From Armatimonadota bacterium (GTDB taxonomy: Bacteria > Armatimonadota > Fimbriimonadia > Fimbriimonadales > Fimbriimonadaceae): a stretch of 64,000 nt of DNA. Shown here in pieces: positions 33,338 through 41,839 of this stretch. The stretch spans positions 372,001-436,000 of the forward strand of contig WGMG01000001.1 of assembly GCA_016125185.1 (NCBI GenBank). Direction: 5' to 3'. The notes under the pieces were generated by a model. It was not told where the DNA came from, searched no databases, and saw only the letters and a program-made list of their open reading frames with translations. Positions within the stretch are counted from its first letter, which is position 1. Each line of letters begins with the position of its first letter. A program made the translations under genes and the position numbers.

Positions 33338-34717
33338 ATGTCTAGTCCGTTTCAAGGCATCGAAACCGCAAGCCGAGCGCTTCGGGCATTCCAGCGCAGT
33401 CTGGATACGACCGGCCACAATATCGCCAACGTCAACTCGACGGGATATTCGCGGCAGACGGTCAGCCTTGCTGCGACTCCGGCTCTAACCGAGTTCGGTG
33501 GCCACGAGTACAGCATCGGCACCGGCGTCAACATTTCGACGATTGCCCGCATTCGCGACTCAATGCTGGAACAGCGACGCCAAACCGCGTTTTCCCAGCA
33601 GGGGCAGGCCGAAAGCTCGCTCGGCAACCTTGAAAAGGTTCAGTCGATGTTCTTGGACGTCCAGGGCAGCGGCATCAGCGACTCGCTCAGCACGTTTTTC
33701 AATTCGTGGTCGGCCCTTGGGTCGGATCCCACGAACGCCGGTAACCTTCTGGCTGTCCAGTCGGCCGGTCGCGACCTCGCCAGTAAGATCAGCTCAACGT
33801 ACAGTCAGTTGAAGGCGCAGGCGACCGACCAAGGCACGCAGGCGTCCCAGACCATCGGCGATATCCAGAACCTGGCCAACAAGATCGCCGACCTCAATGC
33901 CGGTATCCGCAAGGACTTGGCCCGAGGCGGTTCGCCCAACGACATGATGGACGAACGCGACCAAGCCGTCGCCGATCTCTCCAAGCTCGTGAACATCACG
34001 ACCAACACCGCCAGCGATGGCGCGATCGTGGTTTCCGTCGGCGGGTTGTCGCTCGTGGACCAAGTGGGAGCCAAGACCTTCCCTACGACCTTCGATGCCG
34101 CATCGGGAACGGTGTCGGATTCGGTGGGAAGCTGGCCGATCAGCGGTGGCAAGCTGAAGGGCATTTTCGACGCAACCAACCAGGTTAACGGCTATATGGG
34201 CCAGTTGGACAACCTCGCCAACACGCTCCGAACTCAGGTGAATGCCGTCCACATGGCGGGCTATACCGCCAATGGTTCGACTGGCGTCGCCTTCTTCAAC
34301 GATTCGGTGCCGCAAACCGGCGCCATCGACTTCGCGCTCTCTTCGGCGGTCGATTCCAATCCGCAGAACATCGTCGTGGGCACCACGTCAGCCGCGTCCG
34401 ATGGTTCCGCCGCCCTCGCTCTTTCGAATATGCGGGACACCAAGGTCGCTGGCCTCGGCAACCGGACGATGGGCGACTACTACACCAGCCTCATCACGAC
34501 GGTGGGACGCGACGTCAGCGTCGCTCAGAACAACGTCGATACCGCTAACGCGCTTAGCGAACAGGTGGAGGCGCAGGTGCAGGATGTCAGCGGCGTCAAC
34601 CTCGACGACGAGATGTCCGACATGCTGAAGTTCCAACGAAGCTATCAGGCCTCGGCGAAGGTCCTGAGCACGATGGATCAGGTCATGGGTGACCTGATGA
34701 ATATGTTGAACCGCTAA
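33338..34717 (+). CDS. flgK: Hook-associated protein 1 FlgK
   Basis: First hook-filament junction protein, exported through the flagellar channel. The N-terminus has LDTTGHNIANVNSTGYSRQ and the C-terminus VNLDDEMSDMLKFQRSYQAS, both hallmarks of FlgK. At 459 residues it is on the short side, with a compact variable domain. An AGAGGAGAG Shine-Dalgarno sequence lies just upstream. Confidence 0.95.
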   Translation: MSSPFQGIETASRALRAFQRSLDTTGHNIANVNSTGYSRQTVSLAATPALTEFGGHEYSIGTGVNISTIARIRDSMLEQRRQTAFSQQGQAESSLGNLEKVQSMFLDVQGSGISDSLSTFFNSWSALGSDPTNAGNLLAVQSAGRDLASKISSTYSQLKAQATDQGTQASQTIGDIQNLANKIADLNAGIRKDLARGGSPNDMMDERDQAVADLSKLVNITTNTASDGAIVVSVGGLSLVDQVGAKTFPTTFDAASGTVSDSVGSWPISGGKLKGIFDATNQVNGYMGQLDNLANTLRTQVNAVHMAGYTANGSTGVAFFNDSVPQTGAIDFALSSAVDSNPQNIVVGTTSAASDGSAALALSNMRDTKVAGLGNRTMGDYYTSLITTVGRDVSVAQNNVDTANALSEQVEAQVQDVSGVNLDDEMSDMLKFQRSYQASAKVLSTMDQVMGDLMNMLNR

Positions 34718-34761
34718 AGGTTAAGGAATCCAGGAACCGATATTAATACTAGGAGACAAGC

Positions 34762-35652
34762 ATGAACCGAGTTAGCACCTTCTATCAGTTCAGCACGTTG
34801 CAGAGTCAAGTCGCCCGAGCGGGCGAGGCGTACTACGACGCGCAGAAAAAGGTCTCGACCGGCAAGCGAATCAACGTTCTCGGCGATGACCCGACCGGCT
34901 TCGGTTCGGTCGTCTCGATGAAAGGCGTGAAGGCTGGGCTGACCCAGTACTCTGCCAACCTCGATCGGGCGAACAACTGGTACTCCACCACGGAGAACAC
35001 CATGTCGGAGGTCACCACTCTGATGAACCGCGCCAACGCGTTGGCCGTCAGTGGCGCAACCGCGACCACCGGCCAGACCGAGCGCCAGGCAATGGCTTCG
35101 GAAGTCACGTCGATCCGCGATCGACTGCTCCAGCTCGCCAACGCCAAGGACGGAAGCGGGAACTACATTTTCGCTGGCACTGCCACATCCACAACCCCGT
35201 TCTCCCTGAACGGCAATACCATCGCCTACAACGGCGATACCGGCAAAGTGAAGGTCGAAGCGGCCCCGGGGCAGACGATGGATCTGTCTCTTCCTGGGAC
35301 CGATACGTTCTTCCAATCGGCTTACGACCACCTGACGACGATGATCGATGCAATGAACAACAACGACTCATCGACGCTCAGCAACACCTCGCTCACCGAT
35401 GTCCAGGCTGACCTACAAGTGGTCAACATGGCACGGGGCGAAATCGGCAACCGCGTTCGCACGCTGGACGACTATCAGTCGGACCATTCGCGACGCATCG
35501 ACGAACTCACAAAAGGCGTCTCCGATATCGAAGACGTCGATTTGGCACAGGCGATTACGGATTATCAGAGTGCCCAAACGGCTTATCAAGCCGCTCTCCA
35601 GATGGTTAGCCAAGGATCGAAGCTAAGCCTAATGGACTACATCTCAGGCTAA
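34762..35652 (+). CDS. flgL: Hook-associated protein 3 FlgL
   Basis: Second junction protein, between FlgK and the filament. The 296-residue flagellin-like protein starts MNRVSTFYQFSTLQSQ, contains KKVSTGKRINVLGDDPTGF and ends in the helix YQAALQMVSQGSKLSLMDYI. An AGGAGA site precedes the ATG by 7 nt. The stop shares one base with the fliW start. No flagellin gene lies in the window. Confidence 0.94.
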   Translation: MNRVSTFYQFSTLQSQVARAGEAYYDAQKKVSTGKRINVLGDDPTGFGSVVSMKGVKAGLTQYSANLDRANNWYSTTENTMSEVTTLMNRANALAVSGATATTGQTERQAMASEVTSIRDRLLQLANAKDGSGNYIFAGTATSTTPFSLNGNTIAYNGDTGKVKVEAAPGQTMDLSLPGTDTFFQSAYDHLTTMIDAMNNNDSSTLSNTSLTDVQADLQVVNMARGEIGNRVRTLDDYQSDHSRRIDELTKGVSDIEDVDLAQAITDYQSAQTAYQAALQMVSQGSKLSLMDYISG

Positions 35653-36119
35653 TGATAACTATGAATCTCTACGGCACTCGATTCGGAGACATTGATTACG
35701 CGGAAAACGACATCGTCCATTTCTCGGAAGGGATGATCGGGTTCACCGCCTATCAAGACTACATCGTCGTTAATACGAAGGAAGGAAGCCCCTTTAAATG
35801 GCTTCAGTCGGTCGACGAGCCCAAGCTCGCTTTCCTCGTTTCTATGCCCAACTTTTTCGTCGACGAATACTCTCCCGAGATTTGCGATGAGGAGGCTTTC
35901 GCGCTACGGCTGACCCCGGATACTCAGTACTTGGTCCTGGTTACCACGACCATTCCTGCCGGTAAACCCAAGGAAGCAACCGCGAACCTAGCCGCACCCA
36001 TCATCATAAACTTGGAAACTCGTCACGCAAAACAAGTGATTTTGGAAGATCAAGCGTATACTATTCGTTATCCGATCTTCTCGGGCGCGCAAGATGGTGC
36101 CAAATTAGCGGCTGCGTAA
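35652..36119 (+). CDS. fliW: Flagellar assembly factor FliW
   Basis: Cytoplasmic protein that binds CsrA, or free flagellin when filament growth slows, so linking flagellin translation to export. The 155-residue protein has TRFGDIDYAENDIVHFSEGM and GFTAYQDYIV near the N-terminus and a YPI ending typical of the family. It overlaps flgL (TAATG) and lies 36 nt before csrA. An ATG three codons in (35661) is an alternative start. Confidence 0.94.
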   Translation: MITMNLYGTRFGDIDYAENDIVHFSEGMIGFTAYQDYIVVNTKEGSPFKWLQSVDEPKLAFLVSMPNFFVDEYSPEICDEEAFALRLTPDTQYLVLVTTTIPAGKPKEATANLAAPIIINLETRHAKQVILEDQAYTIRYPIFSGAQDGAKLAAA

Positions 36120-36155
36120 TGCTCGAAGTGACCGGATGCCAAGGAGGGCGGACGG

Positions 36156-36362
36156 ATGCTGGTCCTCACCAGGAAAGTTAACCAAACGATCATCATTGGA
36201 GACAACGTCGAGGTTGTGGTGCTCGAAGTGCGCGGCGAACAGGTTCGCCTCGGCATTCGAGCGCCTCGCGACGTCTCCGTCCACCGCAAAGAAATCTACG
36301 AACAAATCGCCGAGGAAAACCGGGGTGCAGCCGACGTCAGGCCCGAAGACCTCCCAGAATAA
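36156..36362 (+). CDS. csrA: Carbon storage regulator CsrA
   Basis: RNA-binding translational repressor of 68 residues. It begins [20 protein letters not shown], the canonical CsrA start, and keeps the binding residues in [26 protein letters not shown] site lies 8 nt before the ATG. Next to fliW, it should repress flagellin mRNA until FliW sequesters it. The 3' end is overlapped by the following membrane-protein gene. Confidence 0.97.
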   Translation: MLVLTRKVNQTIIIGDNVEVVVLEVRGEQVRLGIRAPRDVSVHRKEIYEQIAEENRGAADVRPEDLPE

Positions 36363-36795
36363 TCAAACGGTTCCGTTCCAGGATCGTCTGTATGTCGCCG
36401 GCAACGCCGGTTTCCTATGCCTCATCGTCGCGGTCCTTTGGACGGCCCTCTTCATTGCCCGTCTTGGGTTCAACGAGAGCATCCTGATCGCCCTCGCCCC
36501 GCCACTCATTGCTACTGGAGCGACCGTGCTCATCGTGGGTTGTAGTCGAAACATGGTGCCGAAGCCCATTCTTTCCAGCCCGGTCCCTATCACCGTTCCT
36601 GTGATCTGGTGCCTGATCTGCTACCTTGCCGTCCTCCTAATCTCCACCCAGGAAACTGGAGCGACCAGTGTGCCCGACGCCCTCTTGCCTGCGATGGAAT
36701 GGAGCCGAATGAGCAACCTTCTCCCGGTGCTGGCTGTCCAGATCGTCTTCTTGGGACTTCTCGCTCTGCTGATTGGGAGGAGACAACCGGTCTAA
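36325..36795 (+). CDS. Small four-helix membrane protein
   Basis: About 156 residues from a GTG inside the csrA 3' end. Four hydrophobic helices can be traced: [52 protein letters not shown] and [20 protein letters not shown] short charged, Gln/Asn-rich cytoplasmic head precedes them. The frame continues further up but is then only antisense-like overlap with csrA. The stop TAA shares its last base with the ribF ATG, so it belongs to the operon. Function unknown. Confidence 0.6.
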   Translation: MQPTSGPKTSQNNQTVPFQDRLYVAGNAGFLCLIVAVLWTALFIARLGFNESILIALAPPLIATGATVLIVGCSRNMVPKPILSSPVPITVPVIWCLICYLAVLLISTQETGATSVPDALLPAMEWSRMSNLLPVLAVQIVFLGLLALLIGRRQPV

Positions 36796-37706
36796 TGCAG
36801 GTTCATTTCGGCGTCGAGCTTCTCCGTCCCGAGTGGGACAAAGCCGTGGTCTGTATCGGCACGTTCGACGGTGTGCATGTCGGCCACCAGCAGGTCATCG
36901 GAGCCGCCGTTGCCCGGGCGAAAGAGCTGGAAATCCCGGTCATCGTGGTGACTTTCGACCGTCATCCGGCCGTGATCCTCAACCCGTCGAAGGCGCCGAA
37001 GGCGATCGCGTCGCTCAAGATGAACCTCGAACAGCTTCAGGTGCATGGCGTCGGGCTGACCGTCGTACTGCCCTTTAACGCTTGGCTCAGCCGCATGTCG
37101 GCCGACGAGTTCTTCCAATCGATCCTCCTCGACAAACTGAAAGCCGAGGTGGTGGTGGTCGGACATGACTTCGCCATGGGCAACGGTCGGGAAGGTAACA
37201 CTGAGTGGCTCCAGTCTCACATCGAAACCGTCATCGTCCCTCCGTACGAGGTCGGCGGCATCCGGGTTAGCTCCAGCGCCATCCGCGAGTTCGTCGGCAC
37301 GGGCGAACTAGACAAAGCGAACCAACTGCTGGGACGCGGATTCGAGGTCCAAGGCTTTGTCGAGCATGGCCAAAAGCTCGGACGCACGCTCGGCTTCCCC
37401 ACCGCCAACATCGCCCGCAGTTTCGACCAAGTAATGCCGTGCGACGGCGTTTACGCCGCCTGGTTCTTAGTCGATGGCAAGAAGTTCATGGCCGCCCTCG
37501 CTATCGGCACTCGGCCCGCCGTTGGCGGCAAGATCAGGACGATCGAGGCCTATCTTCTCGACTACCCCGGCGACTCCCTATATGGTCAGCACGTCCGGCT
37601 CCGCCTCGAAAAATTCCTTCGTCCCGAAGCCGATTTCACGTCGCTGGACCACCTGAAAGATCAAATCGAGAAAGACGTCGTAGCAGTGCGCCTCTGTTTG
37701 ACGTAA
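36795..37706 (+). CDS. ribF: Bifunctional riboflavin kinase / FAD synthetase RibF
   Basis: Makes FMN and FAD from riboflavin in the cytoplasm. The 303-residue protein has the nucleotidyltransferase domain first (GTFDGVHVGHQQVI with the HxGH motif, then SSSAIREFV) and the riboflavin kinase domain last (RTLGFPTANI, then DGVYAAWF). GGGAGGAGA precedes the ATG, which overlaps the previous stop. Coupling to flagellar genes has no obvious reason. Confidence 0.95.
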   Translation: MQVHFGVELLRPEWDKAVVCIGTFDGVHVGHQQVIGAAVARAKELEIPVIVVTFDRHPAVILNPSKAPKAIASLKMNLEQLQVHGVGLTVVLPFNAWLSRMSADEFFQSILLDKLKAEVVVVGHDFAMGNGREGNTEWLQSHIETVIVPPYEVGGIRVSSSAIREFVGTGELDKANQLLGRGFEVQGFVEHGQKLGRTLGFPTANIARSFDQVMPCDGVYAAWFLVDGKKFMAALAIGTRPAVGGKIRTIEAYLLDYPGDSLYGQHVRLRLEKFLRPEADFTSLDHLKDQIEKDVVAVRLCLT

Positions 37707-37718
37707 GTTTAGGTTAAG

Positions 37719-38219
37719 ATGACCTCCGGAAAGAAAATCCTCGCTTTCACCGGTACCGTAGTACTCCTGCTCGTCGTTGGACGGGTTGGTTTGGGCTTTC
37801 TCAATCAGCCCGACGACAAAACCTTGATCGTCGAAGCCGTCAAGGAAGCGCAGAAAGCCAGCCGCGAAGGGCAACCGGGCGGTGTGCTCGATTTCCTCAG
37901 TCTCGACCTAAAGCTCAATGGCGACGAGACGTCGGGATCGCGGCGAAACATTGCCGACTACGTGAAGAATCAGAAGCCGGATATTGAGTTCACGACCCTC
38001 GAACCGCAGATTTTTGGCGACCAAGCCACCATCGAATCCGATGCCAAAGTGAAGATGGGATTTGGTGGATTTACGCCTGAAGTCACCATCCACGACGCCA
38101 AGATCTACCTCAAGAAGGAGGATGACCGAGAGTGGTTCATCATTCCCAAAAAGTCGTGGAAAATTACGGAAATACGTGCTTCTTTATCCGAACTTCCGTC
38201 CTTGAATTTAGGGTCGTAA
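37719..38219 (+). CDS. Membrane-anchored hypothetical protein
   Basis: A 166-residue protein with one N-terminal membrane helix (ILAFTGTVVLLLVVGRVGLGF) and a soluble domain of alternating helices and strands outside. The domain looks like a small SnoaL/NTF2-type or DUF4440-like cup (KEAQKASREGQPGGVLDFL, then IYLKKEDDREWFIIPKKSWK), but I cannot assign it firmly. TAAGTT lies 9 nt and TAGGTT 3 nt before the ATG. Confidence 0.65.
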   Translation: MTSGKKILAFTGTVVLLLVVGRVGLGFLNQPDDKTLIVEAVKEAQKASREGQPGGVLDFLSLDLKLNGDETSGSRRNIADYVKNQKPDIEFTTLEPQIFGDQATIESDAKVKMGFGGFTPEVTIHDAKIYLKKEDDREWFIIPKKSWKITEIRASLSELPSLNLGS

Positions 38220-38332
38220 AAAAACCTGAAACCATCGGCAGCAAGCATCTGTTCTATGTTTTTGGGTACAACACCCTCGCAACTTTGACGAAGTCAAGAG
38301 CCGTCATCGATTTGCGAAAGACAGGAGGAAAA

Positions 38333-38629
38333 ATGAAAAACACCCTTAAGATTCTCGTCATCAGCGCAATTTTCGGCGCTGCCCTGATCGGTTGCGGTTC
38401 GTCTGAGGAAGGCAACACGACCTCGACGCCTGGCGGCCCTTCGGCTACCAGCTCGTCCACTCCGGACACCAAGCCGGCCGGCGATGCCACGTCTTCGACC
38501 TCGGCTACGTCGTCTGATGCAGGCGCTACGTCCTCGACTCCGGATGCTGGTGGTACGTCCTCGGCTGCTCCGGATGCGGGCGCTACGTCTTCGGCTCCGG
38601 ATGCAAACGCCGGCGCTGCCAACAAGTAA
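38333..38629 (+). CDS. Small lipoprotein with PDAG-TSS repeats
   Basis: A 98-residue lipoprotein. The signal MKNTLKILVISAIFGAALIGC has an LIGC lipobox. The mature part is almost wholly Ala, Ser, Thr, Asp, Gly and Pro and contains imperfect repeats of the type PDAGATSS (from about residue 62 to the end). It is probably an unstructured surface stalk or linker. A perfect AGGAGG lies 3 nt before the AAATG start, unlike the many leaderless genes nearby, so high translation is likely. A strong terminator follows, making a one-gene unit. Confidence 0.82.
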   Translation: MKNTLKILVISAIFGAALIGCGSSEEGNTTSTPGGPSATSSSTPDTKPAGDATSSTSATSSDAGATSSTPDAGGTSSAAPDAGATSSAPDANAGAANK

Positions 38630-38654
38630 TCGCTTTTCGAGCGAATTGCAACAA

Positions 38655-38689
38655 AAAACGTCCTCCCATCGGAGGGCGTTTTTGTTTTT
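38655..38689 (+). terminator. Intrinsic terminator after repeat lipoprotein
   Basis: Stem AAAACGTCCTCC with GGAGGGCGTTTT, CATC loop, then a T-rich tail. One G-U pair. Confidence 0.85.
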
Positions 38690-38713
38690 GGCGGTAGATT
38701 GAGTTCAACAAAC

Positions 38714-39835
38714 ATGCTGGATCCTCGAATTACCAAGCTGGCCGAACTGCTTTGCACTCACTCCTGCCAACTGAACGAGAGCGACACGCTCCTCGTCCAC
38801 GCCTTCGACATCCCCGACGAGGCCGTCGCCGAAGTGGTCCGCGTCGCCCAAAGCAAGGGTGCAAAAGTCGCAGTGCGCTTAGAGAGCAGCCTCGTCCGGC
38901 GACAAATTCTGCACGGACTCACAACCGAAAGCGCCCAATTAATTGCCACCGTCGAAAAGTACGAAATGGAGCAGATGACGGCTTACATCGCCCTGCGCGG
39001 GACCGACAACTACGCCGAACTTAGCGACGTTTCCGGCGATCTCATGAACCTATGGTCGCGCGAATACACCACGCCGGTCGTCTTTGGCGTCCGAGTTCCC
39101 AACACCAAATGGGTCGCTCTCCGATGGCCCAGCCCCGGCATGGCCCAGCAGGCGAACATGAGCACGCCCGGGTTCGAAAAGTTCTACTTTGACGTGTGCA
39201 CGATGGACTACGCCAAGATGGCCACGGCAAGTGCGCCCCTCCAGGACTTGATGGAGCGCACGGACCGAGTGCGGCTAGTCGGTCCGGGCACCGACTGCTC
39301 GTTTAGCATCAAAGGCGTTGGCGCGGTGGCTTGCAGTGGCCGACGGAATATCCCCGACGGCGAGTGCTTTTCCGCTCCGGTCAAGGATTCCGTTAACGGC
39401 GTGGTGCAGTACAACACCGTTTCGCTGTATCAGGGCACCGAGTTCAAAGACATCAAGCTGACGATGAAGGATGGTCAAATCGTTGACGCCGAAGCCGGGC
39501 CCAACACCGAACTTCTGAACAAGATTCTCGACACCGACGCTGGCGCGCGCTACTTTGGCGAGTTCGCCATCGGCTTCAATCCGTACGTTTTGCACCCGAT
39601 GAAGGACACGCTGTTCGACGAGAAGATCGCGGGGAGCTTCCACTTCACGCCCGGCAACTCGTACGACCCGCCCGGAGGCAACGGCAACGTGAGCTCGATC
39701 CACTGGGATATCGTTAATATCCAGCGACCCGAATATGGCGGTGGCGAAATCTGGTTCGATGATGTGATGATCCGCAAGGACGGCTTGTTTGTCCTGCCAG
39801 AGTTAGAAGGATTGAACCCAGATAAGCTGAAGTAA
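38714..39835 (+). CDS. M29-family aminopeptidase (thermophilic aminopeptidase type)
   Basis: Metal-dependent leucyl-type aminopeptidase, 373 residues from the ATG at 38714. The C-terminal metal-site region is clear: FAIGFNPYV, then DEKIAGSFHFTPGNSYD and SSIHWDIVN, where M29 enzymes bind two metal ions through Glu, His and Asp. There is no signal peptide, so it acts in the cytoplasm. A TTG 15 nt upstream is an alternative start. TAGATT lies 13 nt before that ATG. Confidence 0.9.
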   Translation: MLDPRITKLAELLCTHSCQLNESDTLLVHAFDIPDEAVAEVVRVAQSKGAKVAVRLESSLVRRQILHGLTTESAQLIATVEKYEMEQMTAYIALRGTDNYAELSDVSGDLMNLWSREYTTPVVFGVRVPNTKWVALRWPSPGMAQQANMSTPGFEKFYFDVCTMDYAKMATASAPLQDLMERTDRVRLVGPGTDCSFSIKGVGAVACSGRRNIPDGECFSAPVKDSVNGVVQYNTVSLYQGTEFKDIKLTMKDGQIVDAEAGPNTELLNKILDTDAGARYFGEFAIGFNPYVLHPMKDTLFDEKIAGSFHFTPGNSYDPPGGNGNVSSIHWDIVNIQRPEYGGGEIWFDDVMIRKDGLFVLPELEGLNPDKLK

Positions 39836-39859
39836 GAGCAAGTCTTGCCTGGGAGGGTC

Positions 39860-40369
39860 ATGGTCAAGTCCAGAATCAACCCGATTGTTGCCTTTATTAT
39901 CATGGCAATTGGTGTCTTCATTTCTTGGTCTTTCATCAGGCTTTTCATTGGGAATGCTAGATACAACGACATCAGTGATCAGTACATGGATGCGGACGCA
40001 CTCGCGAAGGTATTCAAGGAGTATCCATTGACCCATGACGGTTGCTACCCAGCATTTCGAAACTCTAACGAGGTGCTCGATTGCCTCTCGCCTTTTCTCG
40101 CCAAGGAAGCATCCAAGGTCAGTGACTCCGGGCATCCACGTACGACGATGACTCGACTTGAGTCCATGGCAAGGAAGGCAGTTTGGAACCTTTCACTTTC
40201 GGGGGCAAGGGCAAAGGAGTTCAGTGACGACCGACCGCCATGGGTTTTCTATTTGCCCGCCATTCATTCCAGCAATCGCTTTGTGGTTGGATATGCAGAT
40301 GGAAAGTTCACCAACAAAGCCAGGAGTGAGTTGGATGATGTTTTTCAACGGTCCGTTTGGAATCCGTAG
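39860..40369 (+). CDS. Hypothetical protein with N-terminal membrane anchor
   Basis: A 169-residue protein. Residues ~9-32 form a membrane helix (IVAFIIMAIGVFISWSFIRLF); the remainder is a soluble domain with two Cys residues and a YADGKFTN segment near the end. GGGAGG lies 3 nt before the ATG. Base composition is less GC-rich than the neighbours. No family recognised. It lies beside the REP-associated transposase element and may be transferred DNA. Confidence 0.6.
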   Translation: MVKSRINPIVAFIIMAIGVFISWSFIRLFIGNARYNDISDQYMDADALAKVFKEYPLTHDGCYPAFRNSNEVLDCLSPFLAKEASKVSDSGHPRTTMTRLESMARKAVWNLSLSGARAKEFSDDRPPWVFYLPAIHSSNRFVVGYADGKFTNKARSELDDVFQRSVWNP

Positions 40370-40416
40370 GCGAAGTAATGTGTTGTGTAGGTTGATTTCG
40401 TCTCGACGGTGATCCG

Positions 40417-40505
40417 AAAAGCCCCAACGGGGCGAAACTACCCTTAGCCTTGGGCATCGCCCTAGGAAAAAGATCGACGTAGAAAAGCGGCCTGAAGGGC
40501 CGCGC
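40417..40505. repeat. Left inverted repeat set of REP-associated element
   Basis: Holds the palindromes AAAAGCCCCAACGGGGC (40417-40433), CCCTTAGCCTTGGGC...GCCCTAGG (40441-40465) and GCGGCCTGAAGGGCCGC (40487-40503). Each has an inverted counterpart right of the transposase gene. Confidence 0.85.
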
Positions 40506-40525
40506 TAATACAAAATGAAATCGCG

Positions 40526-40978
40526 ATGCCGCAATCTCTGTCCCAGATCATTGTCCACGTTGTCTTCAGCACCAAGGACCGGACGCCATGGCTCGACGAA
40601 GAAATCCGGCCCGAGGTCTTCGCCTTCCTAACCACGTTGATCAAGAAAAACGGGCACGTCCCGATCATGATCGGTGGACACAAGGACCACGTCCATCTCC
40701 TGTTCGGGCTATCACGAACGCAATCCGTCGCCGATTTGTTGGAAGACATCAAGGTTGCTTCTTCGAAGTGGCTGAAAACAAAAGGGAGCAGCCGGGCGCA
40801 GTTTTCGTGGCAACGCGGCTACGGAGCGTTTGGCGTATCGTATTCCTTGATGGATAGGGCCATCGCCTACATCGCCAACCAAGATTCTCATCATGACGGA
40901 GAGTCGTTCAAAGATGAGTTTCGCCGCCTAATGCAGGAGAACGGAATCGACATCGACGAGCGATATGTGTGGGATTAG
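40526..40978 (+). CDS. REP-associated Y1 transposase (IS200/TnpA-like RAYT)
   Basis: Single-strand DNA transposase of 150 residues that cleaves near REP hairpins. The HUH metal-binding motif is in GGHKDHVHLLFG. The catalytic Tyr is probably in AYIANQDSHH, near residue 113. The N-terminus SLSQIIVHVVFSTKDR matches IS200-like enzymes. It is intact and flanked by matching hairpins. An ATG 12 nt upstream (40514) lies in another frame, so 40526 is the start. Confidence 0.9.
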   Translation: MPQSLSQIIVHVVFSTKDRTPWLDEEIRPEVFAFLTTLIKKNGHVPIMIGGHKDHVHLLFGLSRTQSVADLLEDIKVASSKWLKTKGSSRAQFSWQRGYGAFGVSYSLMDRAIAYIANQDSHHDGESFKDEFRRLMQENGIDIDERYVWD

Positions 40979-40980
40979 CT

Positions 40981-41064
40981 CGGCCCTTCAGGCCGCAAAT
41001 GATGGGCGAACCCCGCCTAGGGCTTCGCCCCAGGCTAAGGGCAATAGCGCCTCTTTTGGGGCTA
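40981..41064. repeat. Right inverted repeat set of REP-associated element
   Basis: Starts 3 nt after the transposase stop with CGGCCCTTCAGGCCGC, then CGCCTAGGGC...GGCTAAGGG (41015-41041) and GCGCCTCTTTTGGGGC; these are the reverse complements, slightly diverged, of the left arm. Confidence 0.85.
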
Positions 41065-41074
41065 ACGGGTGAGC

Positions 41075-41653
41075 CTACGGGTGTCGGTAAATCGCGTAGG
41101 CTCCGCCAACATAGGGGTAGTACCACTGCGGATTGTACGAAGGCGACAAAGTCATGTCGGCTGAATAATCCGGTGAGGCCACTGGCGTCGTCACGTTAGG
41201 CATGTTGGGCACCGGCATCGTCGACGGAGAGGCGTAAGAGGTGCCGACCATCGTCGAAGTTGGCTGAACCCACATCGACGTCGTTACAGTGCTCGACAAG
41301 TTCTTGCCCGACGAATACTGGTCGCCCACCGCGTACAGTTCGACTCGAATCGGATGGTTCGGCGTGACCGAAAAGGTTCTAGAGTAATTGCCGCCGCGTT
41401 CCGACGCATGATAGCTCTCGCTCGCCACCGGTCCTTGGGAATAAGTCGTATCCCACACGACCACTCGCCAGCCGACCGGGTTGGCGGTCGAAGTCGAATA
41501 GCCGCTCCATTGGACGTTCACATAGCCGGTCTCGCTCGACCCATCGACCGAATAGATGAATGAATCGCCCTCGTAAGTGCCCACCCGAACGATCTGCGCG
41601 CTCGAAATCCCAGCCAAAGCCGTCAGGGCGAGCGTAATCAACATTCTCTTCAT
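41075..41653 (-). CDS. Exported hypothetical protein
   Basis: A 192-residue protein from the ATG at 41653, which has AGGAG 6 nt upstream. The signal peptide MKRMLITLALTALAGISSAQ ends at an SSA-Q site. The mature protein has a beta-sandwich-like N-terminal half (VRVGTYEGDSFIYSVDG, VNVQWSGYS, GWRVVVWDTTY) and a Pro/Ser/Thr/Tyr-rich low-complexity tail ending in YPYVGGAYAIYRHP. The frame extends far upstream antisense to ndk; I ignore that part. Function unknown. Confidence 0.72.
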   Translation of the reverse strand: MKRMLITLALTALAGISSAQIVRVGTYEGDSFIYSVDGSSETGYVNVQWSGYSTSTANPVGWRVVVWDTTYSQGPVASESYHASERGGNYSRTFSVTPNHPIRVELYAVGDQYSSGKNLSSTVTTSMWVQPTSTMVGTSYASPSTMPVPNMPNVTTPVASPDYSADMTLSPSYNPQWYYPYVGGAYAIYRHP

Positions 41654-41839
41654 GGTTTCTCCTGAGGGCAGACGTGGGCGTTGCCCAAAGTCCGCCCAAT
41701 CTTCCTGACGCCTTCTCCATAGCGAATCCGACGAAGGGGACCATCGTCCTGGGAGCTTGGTCCCACGAGAGCCCACCATCCCAACTCCCAACTCAAAACT
41801 GCCAACCCAATCACAAAAGGTAAACTTCACCCTTCGAAT

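Larger units (their letters stand above)
40417..41064 (+). mobile_element. REP-associated tyrosine transposase element (REPtron-like)
   Basis: A transposase gene centred between two palindrome-rich arms that are inverted copies of each other: GCGGCCTGAAGGGCCG left and CGGCCCTTCAGGCCGC right, and CCCTTAGCC...CCCTAGG left and CCTAGGGC...GGCTAAGGG right. This is the layout of RAYT genes with their REP sequences. No target duplication is expected for this class. Confidence 0.85.

Noticed and set aside
38132-38332. 67-codon N-terminal extension of the repeat lipoprotein
   Set aside because: A perfect AGGAGG and the signal peptide start at 38333; the extension overlaps the previous gene in another frame.
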